From an uncultured Pelagibacteraceae bacterium (GTDB lineage: Bacteria > Pseudomonadota > Alphaproteobacteria > Pelagibacterales > Pelagibacteraceae), in NCBI GenBank assembly GCA_902574035.1, contig CACGMC010000004.1, positions 39,903 to 103,902 of the forward strand: a DNA stretch of 64,000 nucleotides, written 5' to 3'. Position 1 is the first letter of the stretch; every line of letters starts with the position of its first letter. Shown here one piece after another: positions 1-8,614 of this stretch. The notes under the pieces were generated by a model that worked only from the letters and a program-made list of their open reading frames with translations, ran no database searches and was not told where the DNA came from. The position numbers and the translations under genes are program-made.

Positions 1-453
1 AAAATAAAAGTTTTAGATAAGAAGGCAAATTTTCTTAAATTTGAAAAAGGTTGGGTAAGTTCAAAAGATGTTAAACCACTTTCTTATAAAGAAAAAAATT
101 TTTTTAATAAAATAAATATGTTTAAAAACGTAAAATATAAATGGGGCGGTAAATCTTTTAAAGGAATTGATTGCTCTGCCTTAGTGCAGGTTTTTTTAAA
201 TTTTCACAAAAAATATTGTCCAAGAGATTCGAGTGATCAGGTAAAATATTTTAGAAAAAATATTAAACTAAAGAAAATAAAAAAAAATGATCTTATTTTT
301 TGGAAAGGTCACGTTGCTATAGCCTTATCAAATAAAAAACTTATTCATGCTTACGGACCCATGAAAAAAACAGTTATAATGGGAATTGATCAGACTATTA
401 AAAGAATAAAAAAAACTGCAAATTTAAAAGTAATTGGAATTAAAAGAATTTAA
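1..453 (+). CDS. NlpC/P60 family peptidoglycan endopeptidase (C-terminal part)
   Basis: The frame is open from the first base, so the gene begins upstream and only about 150 C-terminal residues are seen. They form a linker followed by an NlpC/P60 cysteine-peptidase domain: YKWGG, then GIDCSALVQ with the nucleophile Cys codon at 172-174, KGHVAIAL with the catalytic His, and LIHAYG with the third polar residue. The family cuts stem peptides in peptidoglycan, usually in the periplasm and usually after an SH3-type domain, which would lie outside the window. An in-frame ATG at 118 exists but sequence upstream of it continues the same protein, so it is not the likely start. The gene ends before a minus-strand terminator. 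Confidence 0.85.
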   Translation, partial: KIKVLDKKANFLKFEKGWVSSKDVKPLSYKEKNFFNKINMFKNVKYKWGGKSFKGIDCSALVQVFLNFHKKYCPRDSSDQVKYFRKNIKLKKIKKNDLIFWKGHVAIALSNKKLIHAYGPMKKTVIMGIDQTIKRIKKTANLKVIGIKRI

Positions 454-461
454 CTTTTAAT

Positions 462-517
462 AAAAAAAGGCAGCTTCAGTCTCCCTCAGCTGCCCTGGGA
501 CTGAATCTAAATGATTC
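462..517 (-). terminator. Rho-independent terminator with an overlapping alternative hairpin
   Basis: Read on the minus strand, GGCAGCT (469-475 side pairing 488-494 side) forms a 7-bp stem followed by a run of seven T, a classical intrinsic terminator. Just upstream, TCAGTCCC (497-504) can pair with GGGAGACTGA (476-485), which uses the terminator loop and is mutually exclusive with the terminator stem. A further small hairpin GAATC/GATTC lies at 503-517. It would end transcripts coming from tRNA-Ser and the 18-codon ORF. Whether the alternative pairing is functional is inference. Confidence 0.6.
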
Positions 518-592
518 GAGCCATAAACTTAAGACTCTTTTTGGTTGTATGTTAATAAATAAATTTTTTTTAATTATAAAAATTTAGTTTAT

Positions 593-649
593 TTAGCCTA
601 ATAACACCATGAGTATTACACCAACTAATACTATTTCAAATCCACTCAT
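593..649 (-). CDS. 18-aa hydrophobic small ORF
   Basis: An ATG at 649 is preceded by a strong ribosome binding site (AAAGGAG, spacing 6) and opens an 18-codon frame, [18 protein letters not shown], ending at TAA. The peptide is almost entirely one hydrophobic helix and would sit in the membrane. It lies downstream of tRNA-Ser with an extended -10 promoter candidate before it and an intrinsic terminator after it, so it could be its own transcript. I recognise no family; the size and hydrophobicity resemble Ibs-type type I toxins and the start resembles KdpF, but both resemblances are weak at this length. The strong binding site is the main argument for translation. Confidence 0.45.
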   Translation of the reverse strand: MSGFEIVLVGVILMVLLG

Positions 650-673
650 TATTACTCCTTTCGAATCAAATCA

Positions 674-682
674 ATTATATCA
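674..682 (-). promoter_or_regulatory. Extended -10 promoter candidate for the small transcript
   Basis: On the minus strand TGATATAAT matches the extended -10 consensus TGnTATAAT exactly. No good -35 is present because that position falls in the 3' end of tRNA-Ser. Initiation would be near 667, about 18 nt before the ORF start at 649. In such an A+T-rich genome chance matches are common. Confidence 0.35.
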
Positions 683-690
683 TTAAAATG

Positions 691-780
691 TGGCGGAGAG
701 AGAGGGATTCGAACCCTCGAAACGGTTTCCCGTTTACACGCTTTCCAAGCGTGCGCCTTCAACCACTCGGCCACCTCTCC
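691..780 (-). tRNA. tRNA-Ser(GGA)
   Basis: The minus strand gives a 90-nt class II tRNA: acceptor GGAGAGG pairing TCTCTCC, anticodon loop CTTGGAAAG with anticodon GGA, a long variable arm (AACGGGAAACCGTT), T-loop GGTTCGAATCC, discriminator G and an encoded CCA (691-693). The long variable arm and anticodon identify serine, reading UCC/UCU. The mature 5' end is only 2 nt from the stop codon of the FkbM gene on the same strand, so the tRNA is probably cut out of a transcript that also carries that gene. Confidence 0.97.
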
Positions 781-782
781 CT

Positions 783-1475
783 TTATCTTTTAAATAATAT
801 GTCCATTGCTTTCATATTACTAAGAGTTCCAAGGGACCATATTCTTTTTTCCAAAGTTTTATTAAAGTTGTGATTTTTTTCTAAAATATCTATTACTCTC
901 TGATATTTTTCTTTAAATTTTTTTCTTTCATCTAATACTTCGATTAAAATAATGTTAGTTTTATTAAGCATATTTTTAGCGCCATCTAACACCTCTAACT
1001 CTGAACCCTCAGTATCAATTTTTAAAATATCAATAAATTCAATGTTTTGTTCCTTGCAAAAATTATCTATTGTATCTGTTTTGACATCAAAACTTTCAAA
1101 TTGCTTGTTAAAATTTCCTGTAACGAGTTTTCTTGTGAAATTCCATAATTTATCTTTTGCGTGGATAGTATTTAAAGAGGATCCAGAAGCAGGAAAAAAA
1201 GTATTTAAATAAAATTTTTTAATACCTTTATTATTTGAAAATGCTAATTTTTTATATTGAAAATCTTTAATTATTAAATTTGGATTTGGATCAAATAGGA
1301 AAAAATTAGTCTTTTTTTTTATTTCTTTTTGTAAACTTCTTGAAAAATTACCTTGAAAACAACCAACATCAAATACGGTTAATTCGCTTTTTGAGTTTTC
1401 ATTAAAAATTTTTGAGATAGTTTTTGAAAAATCATTCATTAAAAATTTATCTACAAGTTTATAAATCAAATTCAT
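783..1475 (-). CDS. FkbM family methyltransferase
   Basis: A 230-aa Rossmann-fold SAM-dependent methyltransferase of the FkbM family. Visible motifs are the SAM-binding [11 protein letters not shown] near residue 34 and [18 protein letters not shown] near residue 150, which is the FkbM signature. Members O-methylate sugars or other hydroxyl groups in surface polysaccharides and secondary metabolites; the substrate here cannot be read. It is the last protein gene of the minus-strand glycan cassette, 4 nt after the SGNH gene, and its stop codon nearly touches tRNA-Ser. Cytoplasmic. Confidence 0.85.
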   Translation of the reverse strand: MNLIYKLVDKFLMNDFSKTISKIFNENSKSELTVFDVGCFQGNFSRSLQKEIKKKTNFFLFDPNPNLIIKDFQYKKLAFSNNKGIKKFYLNTFFPASGSSLNTIHAKDKLWNFTRKLVTGNFNKQFESFDVKTDTIDNFCKEQNIEFIDILKIDTEGSELEVLDGAKNMLNKTNIILIEVLDERKKFKEKYQRVIDILEKNHNFNKTLEKRIWSLGTLSNMKAMDILFKR

Positions 1476-1479
1476 TTTA

Positions 1480-2637
1480 TCATTTCTTAATTAGTTGATT
1501 AGATACCAAATCTTCGAAGATTTTATTTGCAATAACTTGATTTCCTTGAAGATTGAGGTGTAACCCATCTTTTTGAAAAAAATCTACTTTGTTTTTTGCA
1601 TACAATTTTTTAGTTGGATCGACTAAAATTATATTTTCATTTTCAGCCTCTACTTCATCCAAGTTTTTATTAAGTATTGCATTTGTATACATCCAAAATA
1701 AATCAGTTTTATTGGAATAATTTTTATCATTTTTATAATTTATTAACTTCTTAATGATTTCTTCTTTTGATAGTAAATTTATTTTATTTTGCATATTTGG
1801 ATCTATAAAAAATGCTTGTTTTATTAAAACTAAATTTATTCCTTTTTCTTTACAATAACTATTAATTCTTAAAATCTGATCCTTGTATCCATTTTGAAAA
1901 TATTTAATAGAATGATAATTTCTAGGATTAAAAGGGCTTACAATTCTATTTTCATCATCTAAAAAGAGGCTTGCTGCGCGATTATACACCAAACTTAAAA
2001 ATCTATATGTCATTATTTCTAAGAATAAAAAGCTTTTAAGCTCATATAAGTATAAATCAAATTTACTATTAATAATATCAGTTGCTACAGCACTAGTTAC
2101 ATAAGAGTCATACATTGTTGAATTTCTGTTACTCATTATTGTAATTATATTAGGATTAAATTTTGATCCTTCATTTACCAATAATTTTTCAAGAAAGTTA
2201 AGTGCTTTTCCTGAAAATCCAAAATTAAGCACTTCGCAATTTAAATAGTTTTGATTTAATAATTTTTCTAAAATTTTTGGATAAGGCTCTTTAGTTTCTA
2301 TTCCAGCTGTCGTTGATCCTCCAAGTGAAATTAACCTACATCTAGATTTGTTTTCAATATCTACCTCTTCGCCTATAAATCCATATTTATTGACAAAATG
2401 TTTGACGTTATTAAAATTATATTCTCCCTCATTATACATTCCTGTTTTCTTATTAAAACTTATTTCATACATAGTAGTTTTTTTGGTAACGTTACTTTCA
2501 GTCAGAAATAATCTTGCCAAGGGTCCATAATAATTAGTTTTGTGAAATACAAAGAAAAATGTAAGAGTAATTTCTATAAAAATAAATAGAAATAAATTTG
2601 CTAATGTAATAAAAAAGATTTTTTTTAGATTGCTCAT
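1480..2637 (-). CDS. SGNH/GDSL-like hydrolase or acyltransferase, membrane anchored
   Basis: 385 aa with one N-terminal hydrophobic helix (about residues 7-30), then a mostly soluble domain that would be periplasmic. SGNH-fold hallmarks are visible: a block I-like LGGSTTAG in place of GDSxxxG and a C-terminal FFQKDGLHLNLQGN with the Asp-x-x-His pair. Such proteins add or remove acyl groups on glycans. It is 3 nt downstream of the carbamoyltransferase gene and 4 nt upstream of the FkbM gene, which places it in the same glycan-decoration unit. Exact activity unknown. Confidence 0.7.
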   Translation of the reverse strand: MSNLKKIFFITLANLFLFIFIEITLTFFFVFHKTNYYGPLARLFLTESNVTKKTTMYEISFNKKTGMYNEGEYNFNNVKHFVNKYGFIGEEVDIENKSRCRLISLGGSTTAGIETKEPYPKILEKLLNQNYLNCEVLNFGFSGKALNFLEKLLVNEGSKFNPNIITIMSNRNSTMYDSYVTSAVATDIINSKFDLYLYELKSFLFLEIMTYRFLSLVYNRAASLFLDDENRIVSPFNPRNYHSIKYFQNGYKDQILRINSYCKEKGINLVLIKQAFFIDPNMQNKINLLSKEEIIKKLINYKNDKNYSNKTDLFWMYTNAILNKNLDEVEAENENIILVDPTKKLYAKNKVDFFQKDGLHLNLQGNQVIANKIFEDLVSNQLIKK

Positions 2638-2640
2638 TTT

Positions 2641-4482
2641 TTAATCAAGTTCTATTTGACTTTTGTAATTATTAAGGAGATTTCGATTTTGTTCCTTTTT
2701 ATATAAAATAAAATTTTCACAAACTAATATATCTAACTCTGTTCCCATGAAGCATTTAAATGCATCTTCTATGGAGCAAACTATTGGCTCACCTCTAATG
2801 TTAAACGATGTATTAACGAGTATAGGACACTTTGTTAAAGATTTAAATTTTTCCAATAATTCATAATATTTGGGATTAGTGTCTTTATGAACAGTTTGAA
2901 TTCTTGCAGAGTAGTCCACGTGGGTAACCGCAGGAATTGAAGATCTTTTTAAATTTAATCTTTCTATACCAAATAACTCTTTAGCTTCTTCGTTCTCCTT
3001 AATTTGAATATTTTCCTTCACATCGGCACATAAAAGCATGTAAGGACTATCACAATTTAATTCGAACCAGTCGTTTAAATCATCTCTTAAAATTGATGGC
3101 GCAAACGGTCTGAAGCTCTCTCTAAATTTAATCTTTAAATTTAAATTCTTTTGCATTTTTTCAGATCTTGGGTCTGCAATAATAGATCGACAACCTAAAG
3201 CTCTTGGCCCGAATTCCATTCTTCCTTGAAACCATCCTACAATTTTTCCCTCTTTAAGCTCATTTGCGACTTTATCTGTAAAAATTTTATCGTCATATTT
3301 TTGGAATTTTGCTCCAAGTTTAATTAAGCTTTTTTCAATATCATTCTCATTAAACTTAGGGCCTAAATAAGATCCATTCATACTATCATTAGATTTAATT
3401 ATTTGTCTTGGCTGTGATATTTCTTGATGCCAATAACCCAAAGCAGCTCCAAGTGATCCTCCTGCATCTCCAGAAGCTGGTTGAATCCATACATTTTCAA
3501 AAATTTTGTTTTTAACAATTTTCCCATTAGCTACGCAATTTAGTGCTACTCCTCCAGCTAAACATAAATTTTTAATCCCTGTTTCTTTTTGAACATTGCT
3601 TACTAATTTTAAAACTATATCTTCAATTACTCCTTGAATTGAGGAAGCAATATCCATATGAAATTGGGTAAGCAATTCTTTATTGGGGTTTCTAACTTTT
3701 TGTCCAAATAATTTTGAAAATTTGTCATTGGTCATTGTTAGACCAGTTGCAAAATTAAAATATTTCATATTCAATCTAAAAGATCCATCTTCCTTGACAT
3801 CAATTAATTTTTTAAAAATTAAATCTTTATATTTAGGACTTCCGTAAGGGGCTAAACCCATTAATTTATATTCACCACTATTAACTTTAAAACCAGTATA
3901 ATATGTAAAAGCTGAATAAAGTAGACCTAATGAGTGTGGAAAGAAAATTTCTTTAATCATAGAAATTTTATTATCTTTTCCAATTGCTAAAGTTGATGTT
4001 GCCCATTCTCCTACTCCATCTAGTGTAAGAATAACTGCCTCATTAAAGGGTGATGGATAAAAAGCACTTGCTGCATGACTAAAATGATGTTCTGAAAAAC
4101 TTAATTTATCAATATCATTAAATTTATTATCATTTCTTTTTAATTGTTCATAAATAAAATTTTTTTGAAAAAGTTTTTCTCTTAACCATATTGGCATCGA
4201 CATTAGAAATGAAGTGAAACCCTTTGGTGCAAAAGCTAAAAATGTCTCAAGTAATCGCTCGAACTTTAGAAAAGGTTTCTCATAAAATACTATTTGATCT
4301 AATTGGTTTAATTCTAAATTTGCTTCACTCAAAACATATTTAATAGAATTATAAGGATAGCTTGAGTCATGTTTTTTTCTTGTAAATCTTTCCTCTTGTG
4401 CTGCGGCTACAATTTTACCGTCTATTAAAAGTGCCGCTGCACTATCATGATAAAATGCAGAAATACCTAATATAGATTTCAT
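2641..4482 (-). CDS. Carbamoyltransferase, NodU/CmcH (TobZ-like) family
   Basis: 613 aa, normal length for the family. It starts with the characteristic ILGISAFYHDSAAALL and EERFTRKKHD, has the metal/ATP-site EHHFSHAASAFYPSPF near residue 131, CLAGGVALNCVANG near 307, and the YrdC-like-to-C-terminal region with FGPRALGCRSI and FNIRGEPIVCS. Members transfer a carbamoyl group from carbamoyl phosphate, through carbamoyl-AMP, to a hydroxyl of a sugar or natural product. Genes for a DUF5989-like peptide and an SxtJ-like protein lie immediately upstream, the usual companions in polysaccharide loci. The acceptor is probably a surface glycan sugar (inference). Confidence 0.92.
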   Translation of the reverse strand: MKSILGISAFYHDSAAALLIDGKIVAAAQEERFTRKKHDSSYPYNSIKYVLSEANLELNQLDQIVFYEKPFLKFERLLETFLAFAPKGFTSFLMSMPIWLREKLFQKNFIYEQLKRNDNKFNDIDKLSFSEHHFSHAASAFYPSPFNEAVILTLDGVGEWATSTLAIGKDNKISMIKEIFFPHSLGLLYSAFTYYTGFKVNSGEYKLMGLAPYGSPKYKDLIFKKLIDVKEDGSFRLNMKYFNFATGLTMTNDKFSKLFGQKVRNPNKELLTQFHMDIASSIQGVIEDIVLKLVSNVQKETGIKNLCLAGGVALNCVANGKIVKNKIFENVWIQPASGDAGGSLGAALGYWHQEISQPRQIIKSNDSMNGSYLGPKFNENDIEKSLIKLGAKFQKYDDKIFTDKVANELKEGKIVGWFQGRMEFGPRALGCRSIIADPRSEKMQKNLNLKIKFRESFRPFAPSILRDDLNDWFELNCDSPYMLLCADVKENIQIKENEEAKELFGIERLNLKRSSIPAVTHVDYSARIQTVHKDTNPKYYELLEKFKSLTKCPILVNTSFNIRGEPIVCSIEDAFKCFMGTELDILVCENFILYKKEQNRNLLNNYKSQIELD

Positions 4483-4519
4483 AATTTATAATTTCTCCGT
4501 CACTCAAAATATATACTTA

Positions 4520-4672
4520 CTAAAAAATTGTGTAAATAAAAGGGGCTACAACAGATCCTTGGCTCAAAACAATTAATGCGCCAAATAAAGCTAAAACAAT
4601 GATTATTGGTATTAACCAATATTTTTTTCTTTCTTTCAAAAACAAAAAGAATTCTTTGAAAAAACTTAACAT
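4520..4672 (-). CDS. DUF5989-like small membrane protein
   Basis: A 50-aa ORF too short for usual cut-offs. It begins MLSFFKEFFLFLKERKKYW, continues into one membrane helix (about residues 20-37), and ends QGSVVAPFIYTIF. This layout, including the KERKKYW boundary and the GS.VAPFIYT end, is that of the DUF5989 family found between SxtJ and carbamoyltransferase genes. The ATG follows the SxtJ stop directly (TAGATG), so translation is coupled. Function unknown; it probably helps a membrane-bound carbamoylation module. Confidence 0.8.
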   Translation of the reverse strand: MLSFFKEFFLFLKERKKYWLIPIIIVLALFGALIVLSQGSVVAPFIYTIF

Positions 4673-5050
4673 CTAAAACTGTCTCTTCATTGTGTTGATA
4701 TCCTTTGCTCTTTTAATCCAATAAGATTTGTTTTTATTAAACTTAATATTAAGCAAATCCTTGCCAAATAATCGTAATAAAATTCCAATTGGCGTTATTA
4801 CAACAAAATAAATAAATCCCATCACAATTGGGGCTATAAATTTCCCTAAAATTTCGCCTAGCTTTATCCATCCTTTTTTTAAAGGTGTAAGAAATTTTGA
4901 ATTTATAATTCCCAAAATTAAAAAAAGAGATGAAATTATAATGGACCAAATTCTAATAGATTCTGAATCTTTAACTGGCCATAAAGCTATTAATAAAAAT
5001 ACTATAAAGAAAAGTATCCCAAAACTTTTATTATTTTCTTTATTTTTCAT
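4673..5050 (-). CDS. SxtJ-like membrane protein
   Basis: 125 aa with about three to four hydrophobic segments (residues 10-25, 33-48, 70-95) and a basic C-terminal tail ending in KSYWIKRA. The segment PLKKGWIKLGEILGKFIAPIV followed by a second helix and GILLRLFGKD is the pattern of the SxtJ family, named from saxitoxin clusters but common in polysaccharide loci next to carbamoyltransferases. No enzymatic role is established. Its stop is immediately followed by the DUF5989-like start. Confidence 0.75.
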   Translation of the reverse strand: MKNKENNKSFGILFFIVFLLIALWPVKDSESIRIWSIIISSLFLILGIINSKFLTPLKKGWIKLGEILGKFIAPIVMGFIYFVVITPIGILLRLFGKDLLNIKFNKNKSYWIKRAKDINTMKRQF

Positions 5051-5093
5051 ATCAGATTATTAGCTAATACTATTATTTATTTCAAATTTTTTA

Positions 5094-5792
5094 TCAGAGC
5101 TTGTTGATTTTGATCAAAAATAAATTTTTTAAGGTCCTAAAAATTTCAATTTTAGGTATTTTTGATACTCCCTCTTTTCTATCTTTGAATTGTAAAGGTA
5201 TTTGATTGATTTTGTAATCAAGTTTATGTATTAAAAAAATTGTTGCCATAAAAAAGCTATATCCTTTAGTTTTTACGTCATTAATATCAAAATTTTTTAA
5301 TTTTCTTAAAGCAAAGCCTCTAAATGAAGATGTGAATTCATCACTATCGATATTTAAAACAAATTTTATTACCTTGTTACCAACATAACTAAGAGTGTAT
5401 CTAAATAATTTCATATCATTTGTTGCGCCTGTCATATACCTTGAGCCAATAACAAATGGTTTATCATCAAGAGCTTTTAAAAATTGTGGTATCATTTGTG
5501 GATCATGTGACAGATCAGCATCAATAGTTATCAAATTTTCATAATTTTTTTCTTTAGCGAAATTAAATCCAATTTTGTGTGCACTATCCAAACCTTCTTT
5601 ACCTTTTCTACTTATAAGAAATAAGTTTTTATTTTTAATTTGATATTTTTTAATAATATCTCCGGTTTTATCAGGTGAATTATCATCTACTATTAAAACA
5701 TCAATACTTGGAATTTTCAAAACTATGTCGAGAAATGCAGATATATTATCTACTTCATTATAAGTGGCTGTAAAAACTAGATTCTTATTCAT
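5094..5792 (-). CDS. Glycosyltransferase family 2, polyprenol-phosphate mannose synthase-like
   Basis: 232 aa GT-A fold enzyme. Motifs: TYNEVDNI at the N-terminus, LIVDDNSPDKTGD near residue 33, the metal-binding IDADLSHDPQMIP near 92 and VIGSRYMTG near 115. These match the dolichol/polyprenol-phosphate mannosyltransferase branch, without a C-terminal membrane domain. It would transfer a hexose from a nucleotide sugar to a polyprenyl phosphate at the inner face of the cytoplasmic membrane. It lies 3 nt after the GT4 gene, within the glycan cassette. The sugar is not determinable from sequence. Confidence 0.85.
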   Translation of the reverse strand: MNKNLVFTATYNEVDNISAFLDIVLKIPSIDVLIVDDNSPDKTGDIIKKYQIKNKNLFLISRKGKEGLDSAHKIGFNFAKEKNYENLITIDADLSHDPQMIPQFLKALDDKPFVIGSRYMTGATNDMKLFRYTLSYVGNKVIKFVLNIDSDEFTSSFRGFALRKLKNFDINDVKTKGYSFFMATIFLIHKLDYKINQIPLQFKDRKEGVSKIPKIEIFRTLKNLFLIKINKL

Positions 5793-5795
5793 AAG

Positions 5796-6809
5796 TTAAT
5801 TTTTAGATAATATTTCTTTTAATTGATTTATGAAAGTATCATTATCTGGAAGTTTATTTGATTTCATACTTTCTTGTATAGAATCATAGTTATTTATAAT
5901 ATGTTTTATTGTTTCAGAAAGACTGGAATAATCTCTAGTTGTAACAAATATACCCTTCCTATTTTCAACTACGTGCTCAATTTCTCTAAAAACAATTATA
6001 GGTCTCAATCTTGATAAAGATTCTAATATAATCATGGGGTATCCCTCTGTATATGAAGGTAAAATCGTAATATTATTTTTGTCATACAAATTAATTAATT
6101 CTTTTTTATCTTGAACAATTTTTAAGGTATTTACATTAGATTGATAAATTATTTTATCCTCCTCGCTTGCGCCGACAATTGTGAGATTAATTTTAGAATG
6201 TTCTTTAATAAGATTTAATAAAGAAAAAATACCTTTTTCCTTTTTAATTCTACCTACATATATAAGTCTAATCTCACTTAGAGATGGTTTTACATGGTTT
6301 TGATGCCACGAAGAATCAAGTTGAGATGGTGAAATAATATGTCCTTTTTTGCCCATCAAAATATATTCTCTGCAACTGATTAAAATTGAAAATCTAGTCA
6401 TTATTGTGAACATTAGGTGATAAATAAATTTTCCTAAAAAGCCCGAAATTATTTTGTATTCATCATAACCATTGCTTCTAAGATAAAGATAAGGTTTTCT
6501 TCCTAAAAGAATTAATACAATGCCTGCAAGGAAGGTAAATGGGTTAAGTGAAATTATTAAGAATTGGGAATTGTGCTTTGATGATCTTATTATTTCAAGC
6601 ACATATGATAAAATATTTGAGAAGGTCTTGATAGTTCTAAGATTTAATTTTTGGAGTCTATTTACTTTACTTTTTCTAGCGATAATCTTTACATCAAAAT
6701 GTTTATTTAATCCTTCGGGTGTCGATTTCATATCTAAATTATCACAAAAAAACATTTCATTATTTTGAAATATTTTTTCATTTGAAATCAAATATAATGT
6801 ATTTTTCAT
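5796..6809 (-). CDS. Glycosyltransferase family 4 (GT-B)
   Basis: 337 aa. The C-terminal GT-B half is clear: [20 protein letters not shown] near residue 183 and the EX7E-type [20 protein letters not shown] near 250. The N-terminal half is divergent, so the acceptor and sugar are unclear. Its ATG overlaps the lepA stop (ATGA), meaning the glycan cassette is translationally coupled to the housekeeping operon. Probably acts in surface polysaccharide or LPS assembly. Confidence 0.8.
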   Translation of the reverse strand: MKNTLYLISNEKIFQNNEMFFCDNLDMKSTPEGLNKHFDVKIIARKSKVNRLQKLNLRTIKTFSNILSYVLEIIRSSKHNSQFLIISLNPFTFLAGIVLILLGRKPYLYLRSNGYDEYKIISGFLGKFIYHLMFTIMTRFSILISCREYILMGKKGHIISPSQLDSSWHQNHVKPSLSEIRLIYVGRIKKEKGIFSLLNLIKEHSKINLTIVGASEEDKIIYQSNVNTLKIVQDKKELINLYDKNNITILPSYTEGYPMIILESLSRLRPIIVFREIEHVVENRKGIFVTTRDYSSLSETIKHIINNYDSIQESMKSNKLPDNDTFINQLKEILSKN

Positions 6810-8614
6810 GTTTCCTTATTGATTTTAAGAACACCAATAAATGCCTCTTGAGGAATTTCAACTTTTCCAAATTGTTTGGATCTAGCTTTACCTTTTTTTT
6901 GTTTTTCTAATAATTTTCTTTTTCTATCCATAGCTCCTCCTCCATGGATTTTAGTAAGAACATCTTTTTTAAAACCTTTAATAGACTCTCTTGCGATTAT
7001 TTTACCGCCTATAGCAGCCTGCACAGGTATCATAAAATTATGTCTTGGAATTAAGTCTTTTAATTTTTCACATACTTGTCTTCCCGTTTTTTGTGCAAAT
7101 TCTTTATGTATAATCATTGCTAAAGCATCTACTGGCTCACCATTTACAAGTATTCCTAACTTTACAAGAGCTCCTTCTCTATATCCTGAGATTTCATAAT
7201 CAAAACTAGCATATCCGCTTGAAACTGATTTAAGTCTGTCATTAAAATCAAATACTACTTCGTTCAAAGGAAGGTCGTAAGATAAAACTGCTCTTTTACC
7301 AGAATAACTTAAATTAGTTTGTATGCCTCTTTTGTCTTGGCATATTTTTATTATTGATCCCAAATATTCATCTGGTGTTATAATTGTTGATTTAATCCAA
7401 GGCTCTTCTATTTTTTCTATCTGCGAAGGATCAGGCATATTAGTAGGATTTTGTAAATCAATAATTTCACCTTTTTGTTTGTGAACTTTGTAAATAACGC
7501 CTGGAGTTGTTGTAATTAAATTTACATCAAATTCTCTTTCTAATCTTTCAGTGATTATCTCAAGATGAAGAAGGCCTAAAAAACCACATCTAAAACCAAG
7601 TCCAAGTGCGCTAGATGACTCTGGCTCATAAGAAAAACTTGAGTCGTTAAGTTTAAGTTTTGCCAATCCATCTTTAAGTTTTTGAAACTCTGAGCTATCT
7701 ACAGGAAAAAGTCCGCAAAAAACTACGGGTTTACTAGGTTTAAATCCTGGTAAAGGATTAATTATGGGATTTGAGGAGTCACATATCGTATCACCTACTT
7801 TTGTCTCTGATAAAGATTTAATGCCGGTTATTATAAATCCAATTTCACCTGAATTTAGTTCATTTACATCAACAGGTTTGGGTGTAAAAACACCAACTTT
7901 TTCAATGATATATTCTTTATTATTAGAAAGGAGTTTAATTTTCATATTTTTTTTTATTTTTCCGTCCATTACTCTCACTAGAATTACAACACCTAGGTAG
8001 CTATCGTACCAACTATCAACTAGTAAACATTTCAGTTTTTCATCCTTTTTGCCCTTTGGAGATGGAAGGTTATTAATTATTGCTTCAAGGATGTCATCTA
8101 TACCCTCACCAGTTTTTCCTGAACACGGAATAGCATTAGAAGTATCAATTCCTACAACGTCTTCGATTTCTTGTTTCGTTTTGTCGATATCTGATGCTGG
8201 CAAATCAATTTTATTTAAAATTGGAATAACTTCATGATTAATTTCAAGGGCTTGGTAGACGTTTGCTAAGGTTTGAGCCTCAACTCCTTGCGTACTATCA
8301 ACTATTAACAATGATCCTTCACAAGCAGAAAGTGAACGGCTAACTTCATATCCAAAATCGACGTGGCCAGGTGTATCAATTATGTTAAGTGTATATTCTT
8401 TTCCGTCTTTTGATTTGTATTTTAGTTTTACCGTTTGTGCTTTAATTGTTATTCCTCTTTCCCTTTCAATATCCATTGAGTCGAGAACTTGTTGTTTCAT
8501 TTCACGATCAGTTAAACCACCACATTTATGAATTATTCTGTCCGCAATAGTTGATTTGCCATGATCAATGTGCGCAATTATTGAAAAATTACGAATTCTA
8601 TCTATGTCTGACAT
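6806..8614 (-). CDS. lepA: Elongation factor 4 (LepA)
   Basis: 602 aa, the family's usual length. G-domain motifs: [20 protein letters not shown] (P-loop), [16 protein letters not shown] (G3), LNKIDLP (G4). The C-terminal LepA-specific region ends with [22 protein letters not shown]. LepA is a ribosome-binding GTPase that back-translocates or remodels stalled ribosomes and aids subunit assembly. Its start overlaps the pheT stop by 1 nt (TAATG), and its stop overlaps the following glycosyltransferase start. Confidence 0.98.
   Translation of the reverse strand: MSDIDRIRNFSIIAHIDHGKSTIADRIIHKCGGLTDREMKQQVLDSMDIERERGITIKAQTVKLKYKSKDGKEYTLNIIDTPGHVDFGYEVSRSLSACEGSLLIVDSTQGVEAQTLANVYQALEINHEVIPILNKIDLPASDIDKTKQEIEDVVGIDTSNAIPCSGKTGEGIDDILEAIINNLPSPKGKKDEKLKCLLVDSWYDSYLGVVILVRVMDGKIKKNMKIKLLSNNKEYIIEKVGVFTPKPVDVNELNSGEIGFIITGIKSLSETKVGDTICDSSNPIINPLPGFKPSKPVVFCGLFPVDSSEFQKLKDGLAKLKLNDSSFSYEPESSSALGLGFRCGFLGLLHLEIITERLEREFDVNLITTTPGVIYKVHKQKGEIIDLQNPTNMPDPSQIEKIEEPWIKSTIITPDEYLGSIIKICQDKRGIQTNLSYSGKRAVLSYDLPLNEVVFDFNDRLKSVSSGYASFDYEISGYREGALVKLGILVNGEPVDALAMIIHKEFAQKTGRQVCEKLKDLIPRHNFMIPVQAAIGGKIIARESIKGFKKDVLTKIHGGGAMDRKRKLLEKQKKGKARSKQFGKVEIPQEAFIGVLKINKET

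Noticed and set aside
462..530. Possibility that the structured minus-strand tail is tmRNA, SRP RNA or 6S RNA
   Set aside because: No SRP tetraloop or GGAAGGAAGCAG-type motif, no tRNA-like acceptor, and the length is too short; it fits a terminator with alternative pairing.
688..873. 61-codon frame through tRNA-Ser on the plus strand
   Set aside because: It reads through the tRNA (typical [12 protein letters not shown] pseudo-protein) and antisense to the FkbM gene.
783..6809. Integrative element at tRNA-Ser with attachment repeats
   Set aside because: No integrase gene and no repeated tRNA 3' end was seen at the other side of the cassette; the cassette adjoins the tRNA 5' end, not the 3' end.
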